From Planctomycetota bacterium (lineage in GTDB: Bacteria; Planctomycetota; Phycisphaerae; UBA1845; PWPN01), in contig JACQVT010000176.1 of the NCBI GenBank assembly GCA_016209665.1, positions 1 to 9,576 of the forward strand: 9,576 nucleotides of DNA. Direction: 5' to 3'. A program made the position numbers and the translations under genes. Each line of letters begins with the position of its first letter. Within the stretch, counting starts at the first letter, position 1. Shown here piece by piece: positions 1 through 6,361 of this stretch. The notes beneath the pieces were generated by a model. It was given only the letters and a program-made list of their open reading frames with translations, did not search any database and was not told the DNA's origin.

Positions 1-1
1 C

Positions 2-997
2 ATGCTCCGCGGGCCGGACGGCTACTGGATCTACAAGGATCTCCCAAACGAGGAGGCTCTCCAGCCGTTCTGGAAGCCATTTGCTGCCATCAATCAGTGG
101 ACGACGGAGAATCCCGGACCGCTAGCGGCCGGTGATCTGAGCCGCAGCGCCAGGCCCGATGCCATCCAATGGGTCCACGAGAACAAGCCGGAGGGGATTG
201 CGATCGGCGACGGCCGGATCGTAGCTCGATACGATGGCTCAACCAGCGAAGTCCCGCTCATCGGTGGAAACTTTGACAGCGTTGAGGCTGTCACCGAAGG
301 CTGGAAGGGTAGGGGTTCTCTGCCCCCGCTGGATGAATCGGTCTTCCACTCGGGTCGGGCGAGCATCCGGTTCGAGCCCTCCGCGGCAGGTCAAAGTCCC
401 CGAAGCCCTCACATCGATAAGAAGATTCCTGAAGCAGGACACAAGAAGATCTACGAGGTGTCGTTCTGGGTCAAGACCGCCGGTGCTGGCGATCCCATCC
501 GTTTCTGGGTCGGCCGGGCCAACAGCAGCCAGCATCCGGATTACATGTATTATGCGAACTACTTCCTGCCGCCGGACCACGATTGGATGCGTTTGCGGAC
601 CCCGATCACCTGGGGCATGTACAAGGGCTCGCCACCGTTGGTGCTGCGCTTCTGGTGCCCGCCGACGGACGGGAAGGTATGGCTGGATGAGGTGCGGCTG
701 CAGCCGGTGCAGGTTCGCACCCTCGATATCCCGCTCAACCCGCCGGCGGACGCGGCCGGCTGGGGGACTATCGATTGGAAGCTGTCTCCGGCCGACGCCC
801 GGTGCGAGGCCGACATCGAGGACCCCGAGGACGATCACACGCTGCGCAAGCGTCTTTACCCCGGCGACAACGTGGCTCCGTTGGTCGCCGTGGTTGGCCT
901 GAAGCCGGTGGTCCTGCGCCTAAAGGTCTATCCTTCGCCTGCCGAAACAGTGGTCCTGGAGGAAGTGCAGATTCGATTCACGTCGAAGTCCCGTTGA
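2..997 (+). CDS. C-terminal part of a protein with a carbohydrate-binding-like beta-sandwich (5' end probably outside window)
   Basis: This reading frame is open from the window edge and ends at TGA 995-997. The ATG at 2-4 has no visible ribosome-binding site because the upstream sequence is missing, so it is probably an internal Met and the gene is 5'-truncated. Residues 1-85 (about 331 are visible) look like the end of a catalytic or linker domain that I do not recognise. Residues 88-236 have the pattern of a jelly-roll carbohydrate-binding module: FDSVE at 91-95, FHSGRASIRFE at 115-125, YEVSFWVKTAG at 151-161, and VWLDEVRLQPV at 226-236. Residues 237-331 form a further beta-rich tail. By family knowledge, such modules are attached to secreted glycoside hydrolases or similar enzymes and bind polysaccharide. 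The neighbouring sugar-acid-type transporter fits a carbohydrate-use locus. I am confident it is coding and moderately confident in the CBM-like fold. The enzyme type is unknown. Confidence 0.72.
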   Translation: MLRGPDGYWIYKDLPNEEALQPFWKPFAAINQWTTENPGPLAAGDLSRSARPDAIQWVHENKPEGIAIGDGRIVARYDGSTSEVPLIGGNFDSVEAVTEGWKGRGSLPPLDESVFHSGRASIRFEPSAAGQSPRSPHIDKKIPEAGHKKIYEVSFWVKTAGAGDPIRFWVGRANSSQHPDYMYYANYFLPPDHDWMRLRTPITWGMYKGSPPLVLRFWCPPTDGKVWLDEVRLQPVQVRTLDIPLNPPADAAGWGTIDWKLSPADARCEADIEDPEDDHTLRKRLYPGDNVAPLVAVVGLKPVVLRLKVYPSPAETVVLEEVQIRFTSKSR

Positions 998-1317
998 TGG
1001 TGCACATACATGAGGTTTTCACAAGAACTACGAACAGGTAACTGACCGGCCTCCGAGAGGACCTAAATGACACGACTGCTAGCACTCGATCGTTTCTGCT
1101 GGCAACCGAGTGGAATCAATACGTGCTGGCGGCAACGGCGGATAGGAACATGGATCGCGCGGCCAGCCTGGAACTCCGGTTCATCAGGCCTGGTACGGCC
1201 TGGTTCGACCTGCTTCAACGTGTTTCCCCGCGTACAAGGGACGCAACGCCGTAGCTCGTACCGGAGAGTTACGTTCCCATCACGCGAAGCGCCGGACGGT
1301 CCGTCGGGAGTTCGACC
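998..1317. other. Gap between the CBM-like gene and the transporter gene
   Basis: This stretch of about 320 bp has no convincing gene. A short frame starting at ATG 1067 has a GAGAGG at 1055-1060 in front of it, but its product is Arg/Ser/Pro/Cys-rich and runs about 110 bp into the transporter gene, so I do not accept it. The only pattern I see is the octamer GGCCTGGT twice, at 1187-1194 and 1197-1204. The copies start 10 bp apart, so they lie on the same helix face, as in an operator. No clear terminator or sigma-70 promoter is visible. The gap may carry the control region of the transporter gene. Confidence 0.4.
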
Positions 1318-2571
1318 ATGCCCAAGCGGCACCTGCTTGTCATCATCATGTTCCTTCTGTCCATGCTGCTCTACGTTGATCGGGTCTGCATCTCCTCGGC
1401 GAAGGACGCGATCGCCGGGGACCTGAGTTTGTCCGAGAAGCAGATGGGATGGATCTTCTCGGCGTTTGCCCTGGGATACGCGTTGTGTCAGGTTCCCGCA
1501 GGCCTGCTCGCGGACCGATTCGGTCCGCGGATCATCCTCAGTGGCGTCGTGACGTTCTGGTCGGTATTCACCGCCCTGACGGCCGCCGTGTTCAACCTCT
1601 GGTCCGCGCTGGTCGTTCGTTTTCTCTTCGGCGCAGGTGAGGCCGGCGCCTTTCCCGGATGCGCCCGCGCCGTCTACTCCTGGATCCCCATGTCCGAAAG
1701 AGGGCTGGTTCAAGGCCTGATGTTTTCCGGTTCCCGCTTCGGTGCGGCATTCGCCCTGCCGGCGGTCGCAGGGCTCGTCAGCGCGTTCGGCTGGCGATCG
1801 TCCTTCGTCCTCCTCGGTGTCGTCGGCTTTGCCTGGGCCGGCTTCTGGTATATGTGGTTCAGAGACGACCCGGAGACCCATCATCGAATCTCACCAGGAG
1901 AGAAGGATCTGATTCTGGGGACGCGCCAGCAAGCGGCGATCGGGAATGAGCCCGCCGCCCGACTCACCGCCGCATCGCTCATCCGGTCGCGCAACGTCTG
2001 GCTGCTCATGAGTCAGTACTTCTGCTCGAATTTCACGTTCTTCTTCTGCCTTTCCTGGCTGTTCCCGTTCCTGAAGGCCAAGTACGCGTTGGGCATGGTG
2101 GAGACCGGCCTTTATGCGGCGGTGCCTCCTCTTGCCGGTGCTTTCGGCAATTGGGTCGCGGGTGGTCTCGTGGATTGGATCTACCGCCGGGGAAGATGGA
2201 CGTGGTCTCGCCGAATGCCGGCCATGGCCGGGTTCCTCCTCGCCTCCGCAGGACTCATCGGCAGCGTGTACATGAACACGGCATGGGGAGCGGTTGCGTG
2301 TCTGTCCGTGGCCGTTTTCGGAGCCGATATGACCATTGCCCCGTCCTGGTGCGTGTGCATTGACATCGGCCGACGTTCGGCCGGCACCGTCTCGGGGACC
2401 ATGAACATGGCGGGCAATCTCGGATCCTTTGTCACCTCGCTCGCCTTCCCTTATCTGCTTGCCTGGACCGGCACACACAATACCTTTTTTGTCGTCGGCG
2501 CGGTCTTGAATGGCCTCGCGGCGGTAGGATGGCTTTTCACGTATCCCGATCGCTCGCTGAAAGACTACTGA
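1318..2571 (+). CDS. MFS transporter, anion:cation symporter (sugar-acid) type
   Basis: This is a complete 417-residue inner-membrane secondary transporter, the normal length for a 12-helix MFS protein. The ATG at 1318 is preceded by GGGAG at 1306-1310 with a 7-nt spacer. Visible marks: an Asp-Arg pair at the end of helix 1 (D21-R22); the helix 2/3 motif A as GLLADRFGPR at 62-71; a helix-4 segment RFLFGAGEAGAFPG at 101-114; ERGLVQG at 127-133; a hydrophilic central loop at about 181-224; and the GTVSGTMNMAGNLGS stretch at 356-370 of helices 10-11. This combination is typical of the ACS family (hexuronate, galactonate, glucarate and related carriers), which import organic anions with H+ or Na+. 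The gene next to it, with a carbohydrate-binding-like domain, supports a sugar or sugar-acid substrate, but the exact one is not shown. A hairpin follows the stop. Confidence 0.9.
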   Translation: MPKRHLLVIIMFLLSMLLYVDRVCISSAKDAIAGDLSLSEKQMGWIFSAFALGYALCQVPAGLLADRFGPRIILSGVVTFWSVFTALTAAVFNLWSALVVRFLFGAGEAGAFPGCARAVYSWIPMSERGLVQGLMFSGSRFGAAFALPAVAGLVSAFGWRSSFVLLGVVGFAWAGFWYMWFRDDPETHHRISPGEKDLILGTRQQAAIGNEPAARLTAASLIRSRNVWLLMSQYFCSNFTFFFCLSWLFPFLKAKYALGMVETGLYAAVPPLAGAFGNWVAGGLVDWIYRRGRWTWSRRMPAMAGFLLASAGLIGSVYMNTAWGAVACLSVAVFGADMTIAPSWCVCIDIGRRSAGTVSGTMNMAGNLGSFVTSLAFPYLLAWTGTHNTFFVVGAVLNGLAAVGWLFTYPDRSLKDY

Positions 2572-2612
2572 GGTGCCAAGATCACCGTCTCACGTGCTTG
2601 AGTGATGCACCT
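2571..2612 (+). terminator. Bipartite inverted repeat after the transporter gene (possible terminator)
   Basis: AGGTGC (2571-2576) pairs with GCACCT (2607-2612), and inside it ATCAC (2581-2585) pairs with GTGAT (2602-2606). This gives an 11-bp stem with a 4-nt bulge (CAAG) on the left side only and a 16-nt loop. It begins on the last base of the transporter stop codon, a usual place for a terminator. There is no T-run after it, so intrinsic termination is uncertain; it may instead protect the 3' end of the mRNA. Confidence 0.4.
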
Positions 2613-2639
2613 GCCCGCACGCTGTTTCACAAAGGGGGG

Positions 2640-2888
2640 ATGGGCGTTACAGGACTCGAACGCCGATCCGTAACTGACTGTCAGGATAACAACTTACGAG
2701 AATCGACACCAGCCGGCGCTGCAAATTCCGGTGCACTTGGCGCATCGGACGGCCCTGAACCGCCCCCGGTACACGGTCTGGACGACGCCGATCTGCGGGC
2801 GATCGTCGAGGCGTGGCCGGGGCTGCCGGCGGGCGTGCGGGCGGATGTCCTGGTCATTGTCCGGCGGGCGATGGAGCAACGGCCGTGA
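2640..2888 (+). pseudogene. Fragment resembling the C-terminal tail of a planctomycete integrase
   Basis: The frame from ATG 2640 to TGA 2886-2888 would give 82 residues, and it is also open upstream into the transporter gene. A run of A3G6 lies directly before the ATG, too close for a good ribosome-binding site. The N-terminal part contains TGLERRSVTDCQDNNLR (4-20). The C-terminal part is acidic then hydrophobic: LDDADLRAIVEAWPGLP at 47-63, followed by RADVLVIVRRAM at 67-78. From memory, the pattern DxDLxxIVxAWPxLPxxxRAxVLxIVxxA recurs at the C-terminal end of tyrosine integrases, or in short frames just after them, in planctomycetes. No catalytic integrase part is present here. The likeliest reading is the remnant 3' end of an older integrase at an element boundary. 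A small independent protein is the alternative. The family link is recalled, not tested. Confidence 0.4.
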
Positions 2889-3154
2889 TGTCAGACGTGA
2901 CGCAGGACGCGACGCGATGGGCCAGACCGGCCACGATACCCGGCAGACGCGCCAAGGGGCGGCAATCGCGTCCTGCGCTTCCGTGCAACGTCGACGACGG
3001 TCGCCACGGCGGACCAGGGTGGACGGCGGGCCGGGCATGGGGCCCCCTGGCGGTCCGGCGATTTTTGGGTCGCCCCCCCGCCCGCGCCGGCCTTCCCGGC
3101 ACTACATAGCCTCCCTGTGTCCCGCCGGTCGATGGGGAGCCGGAGTGAACTGAC
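2889..3154. other. GC-rich spacer after the integrase-tail fragment
   Basis: This stretch is very G+C rich, with a C7 tract at 3073-3079. A 73-codon frame starts at ATG 2888, which overlaps the previous stop as TGATG, and ends at TAG 3107-3109. Its product is Arg/Gly/Pro-rich and has no recognisable domain, so I treat it as chance. The last bases carry the ribosome-binding site of the next gene. I see nothing else here. Confidence 0.35.
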
Positions 3155-3586
3155 ATGAGCGACAAACGACCCTACAGCCCGCGAAGGCTTGCAGGACTGA
3201 AACGTGGGGGAATCCAAGAGCATCTCGGGGGCGCGAAGGGCGGCCGTTACCGTTTGAGAAGGCTCCTCCAGCGCAACGTCAAACCCGACGACCTTCCGAA
3301 GAAGGCATCGAAGGTTGCAAACAAGGCGTGGGCGGTTCGTAACGCCTTCGTCGACCCGCTGGACATTGACCTGTCCGGGTGTCCCAGTTACGAGGCGTGG
3401 GGGCTGTTGATCGCGACGGCGCTCAATCCTGAGACATTGTTTGACGACTACAAGAAGGTCAGCGTCTCAAAGGACGACCTCGAACGTGAGCGGCGGATGA
3501 TGGACACGTCCGAGATCGAGCGGCACCTGGACCTGGCCCTGAAAGATTTCGAGGAGAGGCTGGCTCGTGGGGAACCCGTCAACTGA
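3155..3586 (+). CDS. Hypothetical basic protein, 143 residues
   Basis: I do not recognise this protein. The ATG at 3155 follows GGAG (3142-3145) with a 9-nt spacer, so the start is well supported. The first 60 residues are strongly basic (RPYSPRRLAGLKRGG at 5-19; GGRYRLRRLLQR at 29-40), which suggests contact with nucleic acid. A middle region with hydrophobic segments follows (YEAWGLLIATALNPETLF at 79-96), and the tail is charged and probably helical (residues 105-138, rich in Glu, Arg, Asp and Lys). Cys76 is the only cysteine, so this is not a zinc finger. Its composition and good start argue that it is a real gene. It stands between the integrase-tail fragment and the PEP-CTERM gene, so it may be cargo or the remains of a mobile element. 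A phage-type DNA-packaging or DNA-binding role is possible but not shown. Confidence 0.65.
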   Translation: MSDKRPYSPRRLAGLKRGGIQEHLGGAKGGRYRLRRLLQRNVKPDDLPKKASKVANKAWAVRNAFVDPLDIDLSGCPSYEAWGLLIATALNPETLFDDYKKVSVSKDDLERERRMMDTSEIERHLDLALKDFEERLARGEPVN

Positions 3587-3985
3587 GGCCACCGTCCCAT
3601 GCCACCACCCGGTTACACCGTAGCGGCACCGTCGAAACCAGCGGCGGCGCGGGGGCGATTCGGGCGCTACGTTGTCAAGCGAAAACTAGCAGAAAACGCT
3701 TAACCCGCGCCGGGGGCGGGCGTTACGGTGTGAACGGATAGCACCTGGACGAAGGCAATTCGGGTGACGATGGGGGTTGGGAGATAGGGGGGCGGCCCCG
3801 CGACGTGCGAAATGCGGTAATCTGCCCTGTCGACCCCTGCCCCGCCCCTTGGCAGCAATCACACCCGGTCATCACATTTCACGATCCTGCAATTGATATC
3901 ATAACCTCTCTGTGCGAGAATGGTGGTCGTCGGGGGTGGGAGGACGCAACCTTCCCAAAACAGGCCACTTCTCAGGAGAACGGTT
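3587..3985. other. Gap of about 400 bp upstream of the SUMF1/PEP-CTERM gene
   Basis: No gene is supported here. Visible patterns are an interrupted inverted repeat, with GGTTACACCGTA (3611-3622) against TACGGTGTGAAC (3724-3735; one extra base in the right arm, loop about 100 nt); a short stem AAGCG (3677-3681) with CGCTT (3697-3701) around two copies of GAAAAC; and G-rich runs at 3711-3720 and 3771-3795. The last 100 bp hold a candidate promoter and the ribosome-binding site of the next gene. The gap could be an element junction, but no repeat proves it. Confidence 0.35.
3893..3921 (+). promoter_or_regulatory. Candidate sigma-70 promoter of the SUMF1/PEP-CTERM gene
   Basis: TTGATA (3893-3898) and GAGAAT (3916-3921) are separated by exactly 17 bp and lie in an A+T-rich patch within G+C-rich DNA. 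This would start transcription near 3928, about 58 nt before the ATG at 3986. The -10 box matches only part of the consensus, so this remains a candidate. Confidence 0.3.
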
Positions 3986-4993
3986 ATGGACGCTTGCAGA
4001 GTCAGAGTGATGACCTGTCTCTTGATCGTCTTGGCGGCCGGCGCCAGCGCCAAGGCGGTCAACATCCAATCGGTCGTGGTCGCCAATCCCGGCAATGCCG
4101 GCGAACTCTCAGGAACGGGTGGTGAAGGAGGAGACCCCCGAATCTGTGGGAGTGTCGCTTACATCTACGAGATGGGAAAGTTTGAGGTCACGGAGGACCA
4201 GTACGCTACGTTCCTGAACGCGGTGGCCCAAACGGACCCCTATGGCTTGTACAGCAACATGATGAACATCGGGCGCAGCGGCACCTCTGGCAACTACCGT
4301 TATAACGGGGCTTCTTCGAGCCGTCCGGTCAGTTGGCTCTCTTGGGGTGACGCGGCTCGCTTCTGCAACTGGTTGACCAACGGCCAGCCTGGAATCTCGG
4401 GGTATGATGGAAACGGTCAACCCATCTTCGACCCTGTACCACAAAATGCGAATTCGACCGAGGACGGTTCCTATTACCTGAACGGTGCAACCACCAATGC
4501 CGCCCTGATGGCCGTGACCCGCAAGGCGAATGCCATTTGGGTCATCCCAAGCGAAGACGAGTGGTACAAGGCGGCGTATCACAAGAACGACGGAGTGACG
4601 GCCAACTTCTGGGACTATCCGACTCGAACAAACACGATGCCGATAGCGGAGAATCCACCAGGGGGCGTTAACTCCGTGAATGCTCGCCATGATGGGAATC
4701 CCGAGCCCAAGCCGGTAGGGGCGTACATCTACGCTGCAAGTCCATACGGAACGTTCGACCAGGGCGGCAACCTCTGGGAATGGACTGAGGCGGTTGTATC
4801 GGTCGGTCGCCAGCTACGCGGCGGCTCGTTCGACCTCGACGCTTCTGCGACGTGGGCGTTAGGGCGCGGTTTCTACTTCAACCCGAATCGAGAGCTGTCC
4901 TATACAGGCTTCCGCGTCGCCTACATCCCCGAACCCGCTACGGTTTGTCTTCTGATGATTGGCGCTCTGCTGGCAAGGCGTAAGCGGTGGTAG
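3986..4993 (+). CDS. Secreted SUMF1 (formylglycine-generating enzyme-like) fold protein with PEP-CTERM sorting signal
   Basis: This is a 335-residue exported protein. I choose ATG 3986, not the in-frame ATG at 3920, because AGGAG (3974-3978) sits 7 nt before it and the N-terminus then becomes a normal signal peptide: basic start MDACRVRV, hydrophobic core, and cleavage probably after ASAKA near 24. The SUMF1/FGE-sulfatase domain spans about 48-313: YEMGKFEVTEDQYATFLNAV (61-80), RPVSWLSWGDAARFCNWL (113-130), WVIPSEDEWYKAAYH (185-199), DQGGNLWEWTE (258-268), RQLRGGSFDL (275-284) and GFRVAY (308-313). True formylglycine-generating enzymes have two active-site cysteines just after the RGGS motif; none is present here, so sulfatase-activating catalysis is unlikely. 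The end is a PEP-CTERM signal: PEP at 315-317, a hydrophobic helix at 318-330 and RRKRW. In that system an exosortase cleaves and anchors the protein during export. A surface or extracellular binding role is inferred. Confidence 0.88.
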   Translation: MDACRVRVMTCLLIVLAAGASAKAVNIQSVVVANPGNAGELSGTGGEGGDPRICGSVAYIYEMGKFEVTEDQYATFLNAVAQTDPYGLYSNMMNIGRSGTSGNYRYNGASSSRPVSWLSWGDAARFCNWLTNGQPGISGYDGNGQPIFDPVPQNANSTEDGSYYLNGATTNAALMAVTRKANAIWVIPSEDEWYKAAYHKNDGVTANFWDYPTRTNTMPIAENPPGGVNSVNARHDGNPEPKPVGAYIYAASPYGTFDQGGNLWEWTEAVVSVGRQLRGGSFDLDASATWALGRGFYFNPNRELSYTGFRVAYIPEPATVCLLMIGALLARRKRW

Positions 4994-5144
4994 TCCACGG
5001 CCTTCAGAGGCACGCAGCCGTCCGCCGTGATAGAATGCCGTCGGGTAGGTCTGGCTGTTGCAACGGCCGGACCCTGCGGCCCGGCGGCGATGGCGTTCTC
5101 ACCTGCACGTCATCCCGCCCGGCCGGCCCGAAAGCAGGTGAATC

Positions 5145-6005
5145 ATGTCCGAACACACAGCCCCTCAGATAGAAGCACGCTTTGCCCCAGACCCCGAAAC
5201 GATCGCGCACGCGAAGTCGTCGGGGAAACACCGCCCTGGGCCTGATCTTGCACGCTTGCTCTGGCCAGACCGCAAACCGTATCAGCAGACAAGCGAGGAT
5301 CGGGATCGCTTGCGCGAGATCGCCGTCGCGGTGGGACAGGTGTTTGGTAACCGGACCCACGTTTGGCAACTGCGCCGGGAGACCTATCGCGCGCTGACCG
5401 GATGGCGAGGCAGTATCGATCGTACGGAGCTTTCGGTTCAGCTTGAGCGAAACGAGGTGTTGTTGTGGCTCGTGGCGATTTACGACCGGCACGTCAGGCG
5501 GCAACATGACGCGGGGAATACTCGGTCGCGGCGGATTCGCAAGCCCACATGGGGCGGGCGCGAGTCGTACAACCCACAACGAATTAAGCGGAACAATGTG
5601 TACAAGCTCTTCATCGAAGCCGTTCCGTACCTGGACCGCGCGGCCATTGAACGGCTTGCCGGGCATCTGGATGATTTCGAGTGGTTCAAGGCTGCGGCCC
5701 AGCCGGCGGGCGGGCGACCGAAGGTCGGCCCCGTGGACAACAAGGCCCAGCTCAAGAGCATTCCCATGTTCGACGCCAAGTCGACCCAGTGGGTGAAGAA
5801 CAAGACTGCGGCCAACATAGAGGAGGTCGGGGTCGACACCCTGGCAGACTACCGTTTGGCATCCAATGGCGGCATCGTGGCCGACGATGGGATGAGGGGC
5901 ATTGACCGTGACGGCCGCATGTGGCGGAAGGTCGGAACAAAGAGAAGTCATCCCCGCTACCTGCTGACAAGCCTCAAGAAGAAACCTCGAACACATACCT
6001 CCTGA
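5145..6005 (+). CDS. Hypothetical protein, 286 residues, probably element-encoded
   Basis: I do not recognise this family. The ATG at 5145 follows AGGTG (5136-5140) with a short 4-nt spacer; the stop is TGA 6003-6005. The composition is that of a real soluble protein rich in Trp, Tyr, Arg and Asp. Residues 1-50 look disordered. Residues 51-118 are probably helical (EDRDRLREIAVAVGQVFG at 51-68; ELSVQLERNEVLLWLVAIYD at 95-114). A basic stretch follows (RSRRIRKPTWGGRESYNPQRIKRN at intervals over 127-150), then a helical part (YKLFIEAVPYLDRAAIERLAGHLDDFEWF, 153-181). The tail, 226-278, has a compact glycine/aspartate-rich pattern (LADYRLASNGGIVADDGMRG, 233-252; DRDGRMWRKVG, 254-264; RYLLTSL, 271-277) that resembles a small beta-domain. 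The basic middle suggests nucleic-acid binding. It lies 141 nt before the HTH/ATPase module, so it may be an accessory gene of the element. No function is assigned. Confidence 0.75.
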   Translation: MSEHTAPQIEARFAPDPETIAHAKSSGKHRPGPDLARLLWPDRKPYQQTSEDRDRLREIAVAVGQVFGNRTHVWQLRRETYRALTGWRGSIDRTELSVQLERNEVLLWLVAIYDRHVRRQHDAGNTRSRRIRKPTWGGRESYNPQRIKRNNVYKLFIEAVPYLDRAAIERLAGHLDDFEWFKAAAQPAGGRPKVGPVDNKAQLKSIPMFDAKSTQWVKNKTAANIEEVGVDTLADYRLASNGGIVADDGMRGIDRDGRMWRKVGTKRSHPRYLLTSLKKKPRTHTS

Positions 6006-6044
6006 AATCGTCGATTAAATCGTCGAATCGACGATTCTCCGATT
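6006..6044. repeat. Cluster of six AATCG/CGATT pentamers (iteron- or operator-like)
   Basis: Directly after a stop codon lie AATCG at 6006-6010, 6018-6022 and 6026-6030, and CGATT at 6012-6016, 6032-6036 and 6040-6044. They form two perfect 11-bp palindromes, AATCG-N-CGATT, at 6006-6016 and 6026-6036, with centres 20 bp apart (about two helix turns). A longer palindrome overlaps them at 6018-6036, with 9-bp arms around one central base. The arrangement upstream of an HTH gene and a replication-type ATPase is what one expects of an operator or of iterons. The protein that binds is not known. Confidence 0.6.
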
Positions 6045-6094
6045 CGCCTGCCTCACAAACGCGAGCCATGAATAGAGCGGCCGGGCAAGTAGCC

Positions 6095-6115
6095 CGCGTG
6101 CACTGACGTGCCGCG
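6095..6115 (+). other. Hairpin upstream of the HTH gene
   Basis: CGCG (6095-6098) pairs with CGCG (6112-6115) and GCAC (6100-6103) with GTGC (6108-6111). The loop is TGAC and T6099 is a single bulged base. The 8-bp stem is followed by TTCCCC rather than a T-run, so it is not a classical terminator. It may be a structural part of an origin, a leader or an attenuator for the operon starting at 6146. Confidence 0.4.
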
Positions 6116-6145
6116 TTCCCCGGTCGTCTATTCGGAGTGCTTGCG

Positions 6146-6361
6146 ATGGAGAGTTTGCTGACGATTCGCGACGTGGCAGCGACCCTGCGGCTGTCGCAGC
6201 GGGCGGTTTGGTCGATGTTGTCCAGCGGCAGATTCGGGCCAGAAGTGATTCGGCTCGGTAGAAGCGTCCGCATAAGGTCCGGCGAACTCTCGGATTGGGT
6301 TCTGGCCGGTTGCCCGAACCGGGTGGACTGGCAGGCCCAGCGAGGGGAGGCGGTGCCGTGA
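6146..6361 (+). CDS. AlpA/excisionase-like helix-turn-helix DNA-binding protein
   Basis: This is a 71-residue protein of the MerR-like HTH_17 group, which holds phage excisionases, AlpA-type regulators and small replication adaptors. I choose ATG 6146 because GGAG (6134-6137) lies 8 nt before it; the in-frame GTG at 6137 overlaps that site. The fold reads clearly: LLTIRDVAATLRLS (4-17) is the first helix and turn, QRAVWSMLSSGRFG (18-31) the recognition helix, VIRLGRSVRI (34-43) the wing, and SGELSDWVLAG (45-55) the closing helix. Its stop overlaps the next start as TGATG at 6359-6363, so the two proteins are translationally coupled. Position and size fit an excision factor or a DNA-loading partner of the downstream ATPase. 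The pentamer cluster at 6006-6044 is a natural candidate target, which is an inference. Confidence 0.82.
   Translation: MESLLTIRDVAATLRLSQRAVWSMLSSGRFGPEVIRLGRSVRIRSGELSDWVLAGCPNRVDWQAQRGEAVP

Noticed and set aside
1067..1426. 119-codon + strand frame with a plausible GAGAGG upstream
   Set aside because: The product is Arg/Ser/Pro/Cys-rich without a domain and overlaps the well-supported transporter gene in another frame.
2653..2662. GACTCGAACG, which on the minus strand reads like a tRNA T-loop
   Set aside because: The bases on both sides do not form the 5-bp T-stem, and no anticodon or acceptor stem follows, so no tRNA gene is present.
1038..2678. GTAACTGAC occurring at 1038-1046 and 2670-2678 as possible flanking direct repeats
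   Set aside because: Many 9-base matches are expected by chance in a window of this size, and there is no element structure between these two points.
2888..3109. 73-codon frame coupled by TGATG to the integrase-tail fragment
   Set aside because: The translation is Arg/Gly/Pro-rich low-information sequence in very G+C-rich DNA. No domain or independent support is seen.
3920..3985. Earlier in-frame ATG for the SUMF1/PEP-CTERM protein
   Set aside because: Starting at 3920 would bury the signal peptide, and that ATG lacks a ribosome-binding site. ATG 3986 has AGGAG at good spacing.
5004..5996. Open frame of 330 codons on the minus strand opposite the 5145-6005 gene
   Set aside because: Its product has an odd composition and no domain, while the + strand frame has a normal protein composition and a ribosome-binding site. 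G+C-rich DNA often gives long antisense frames.
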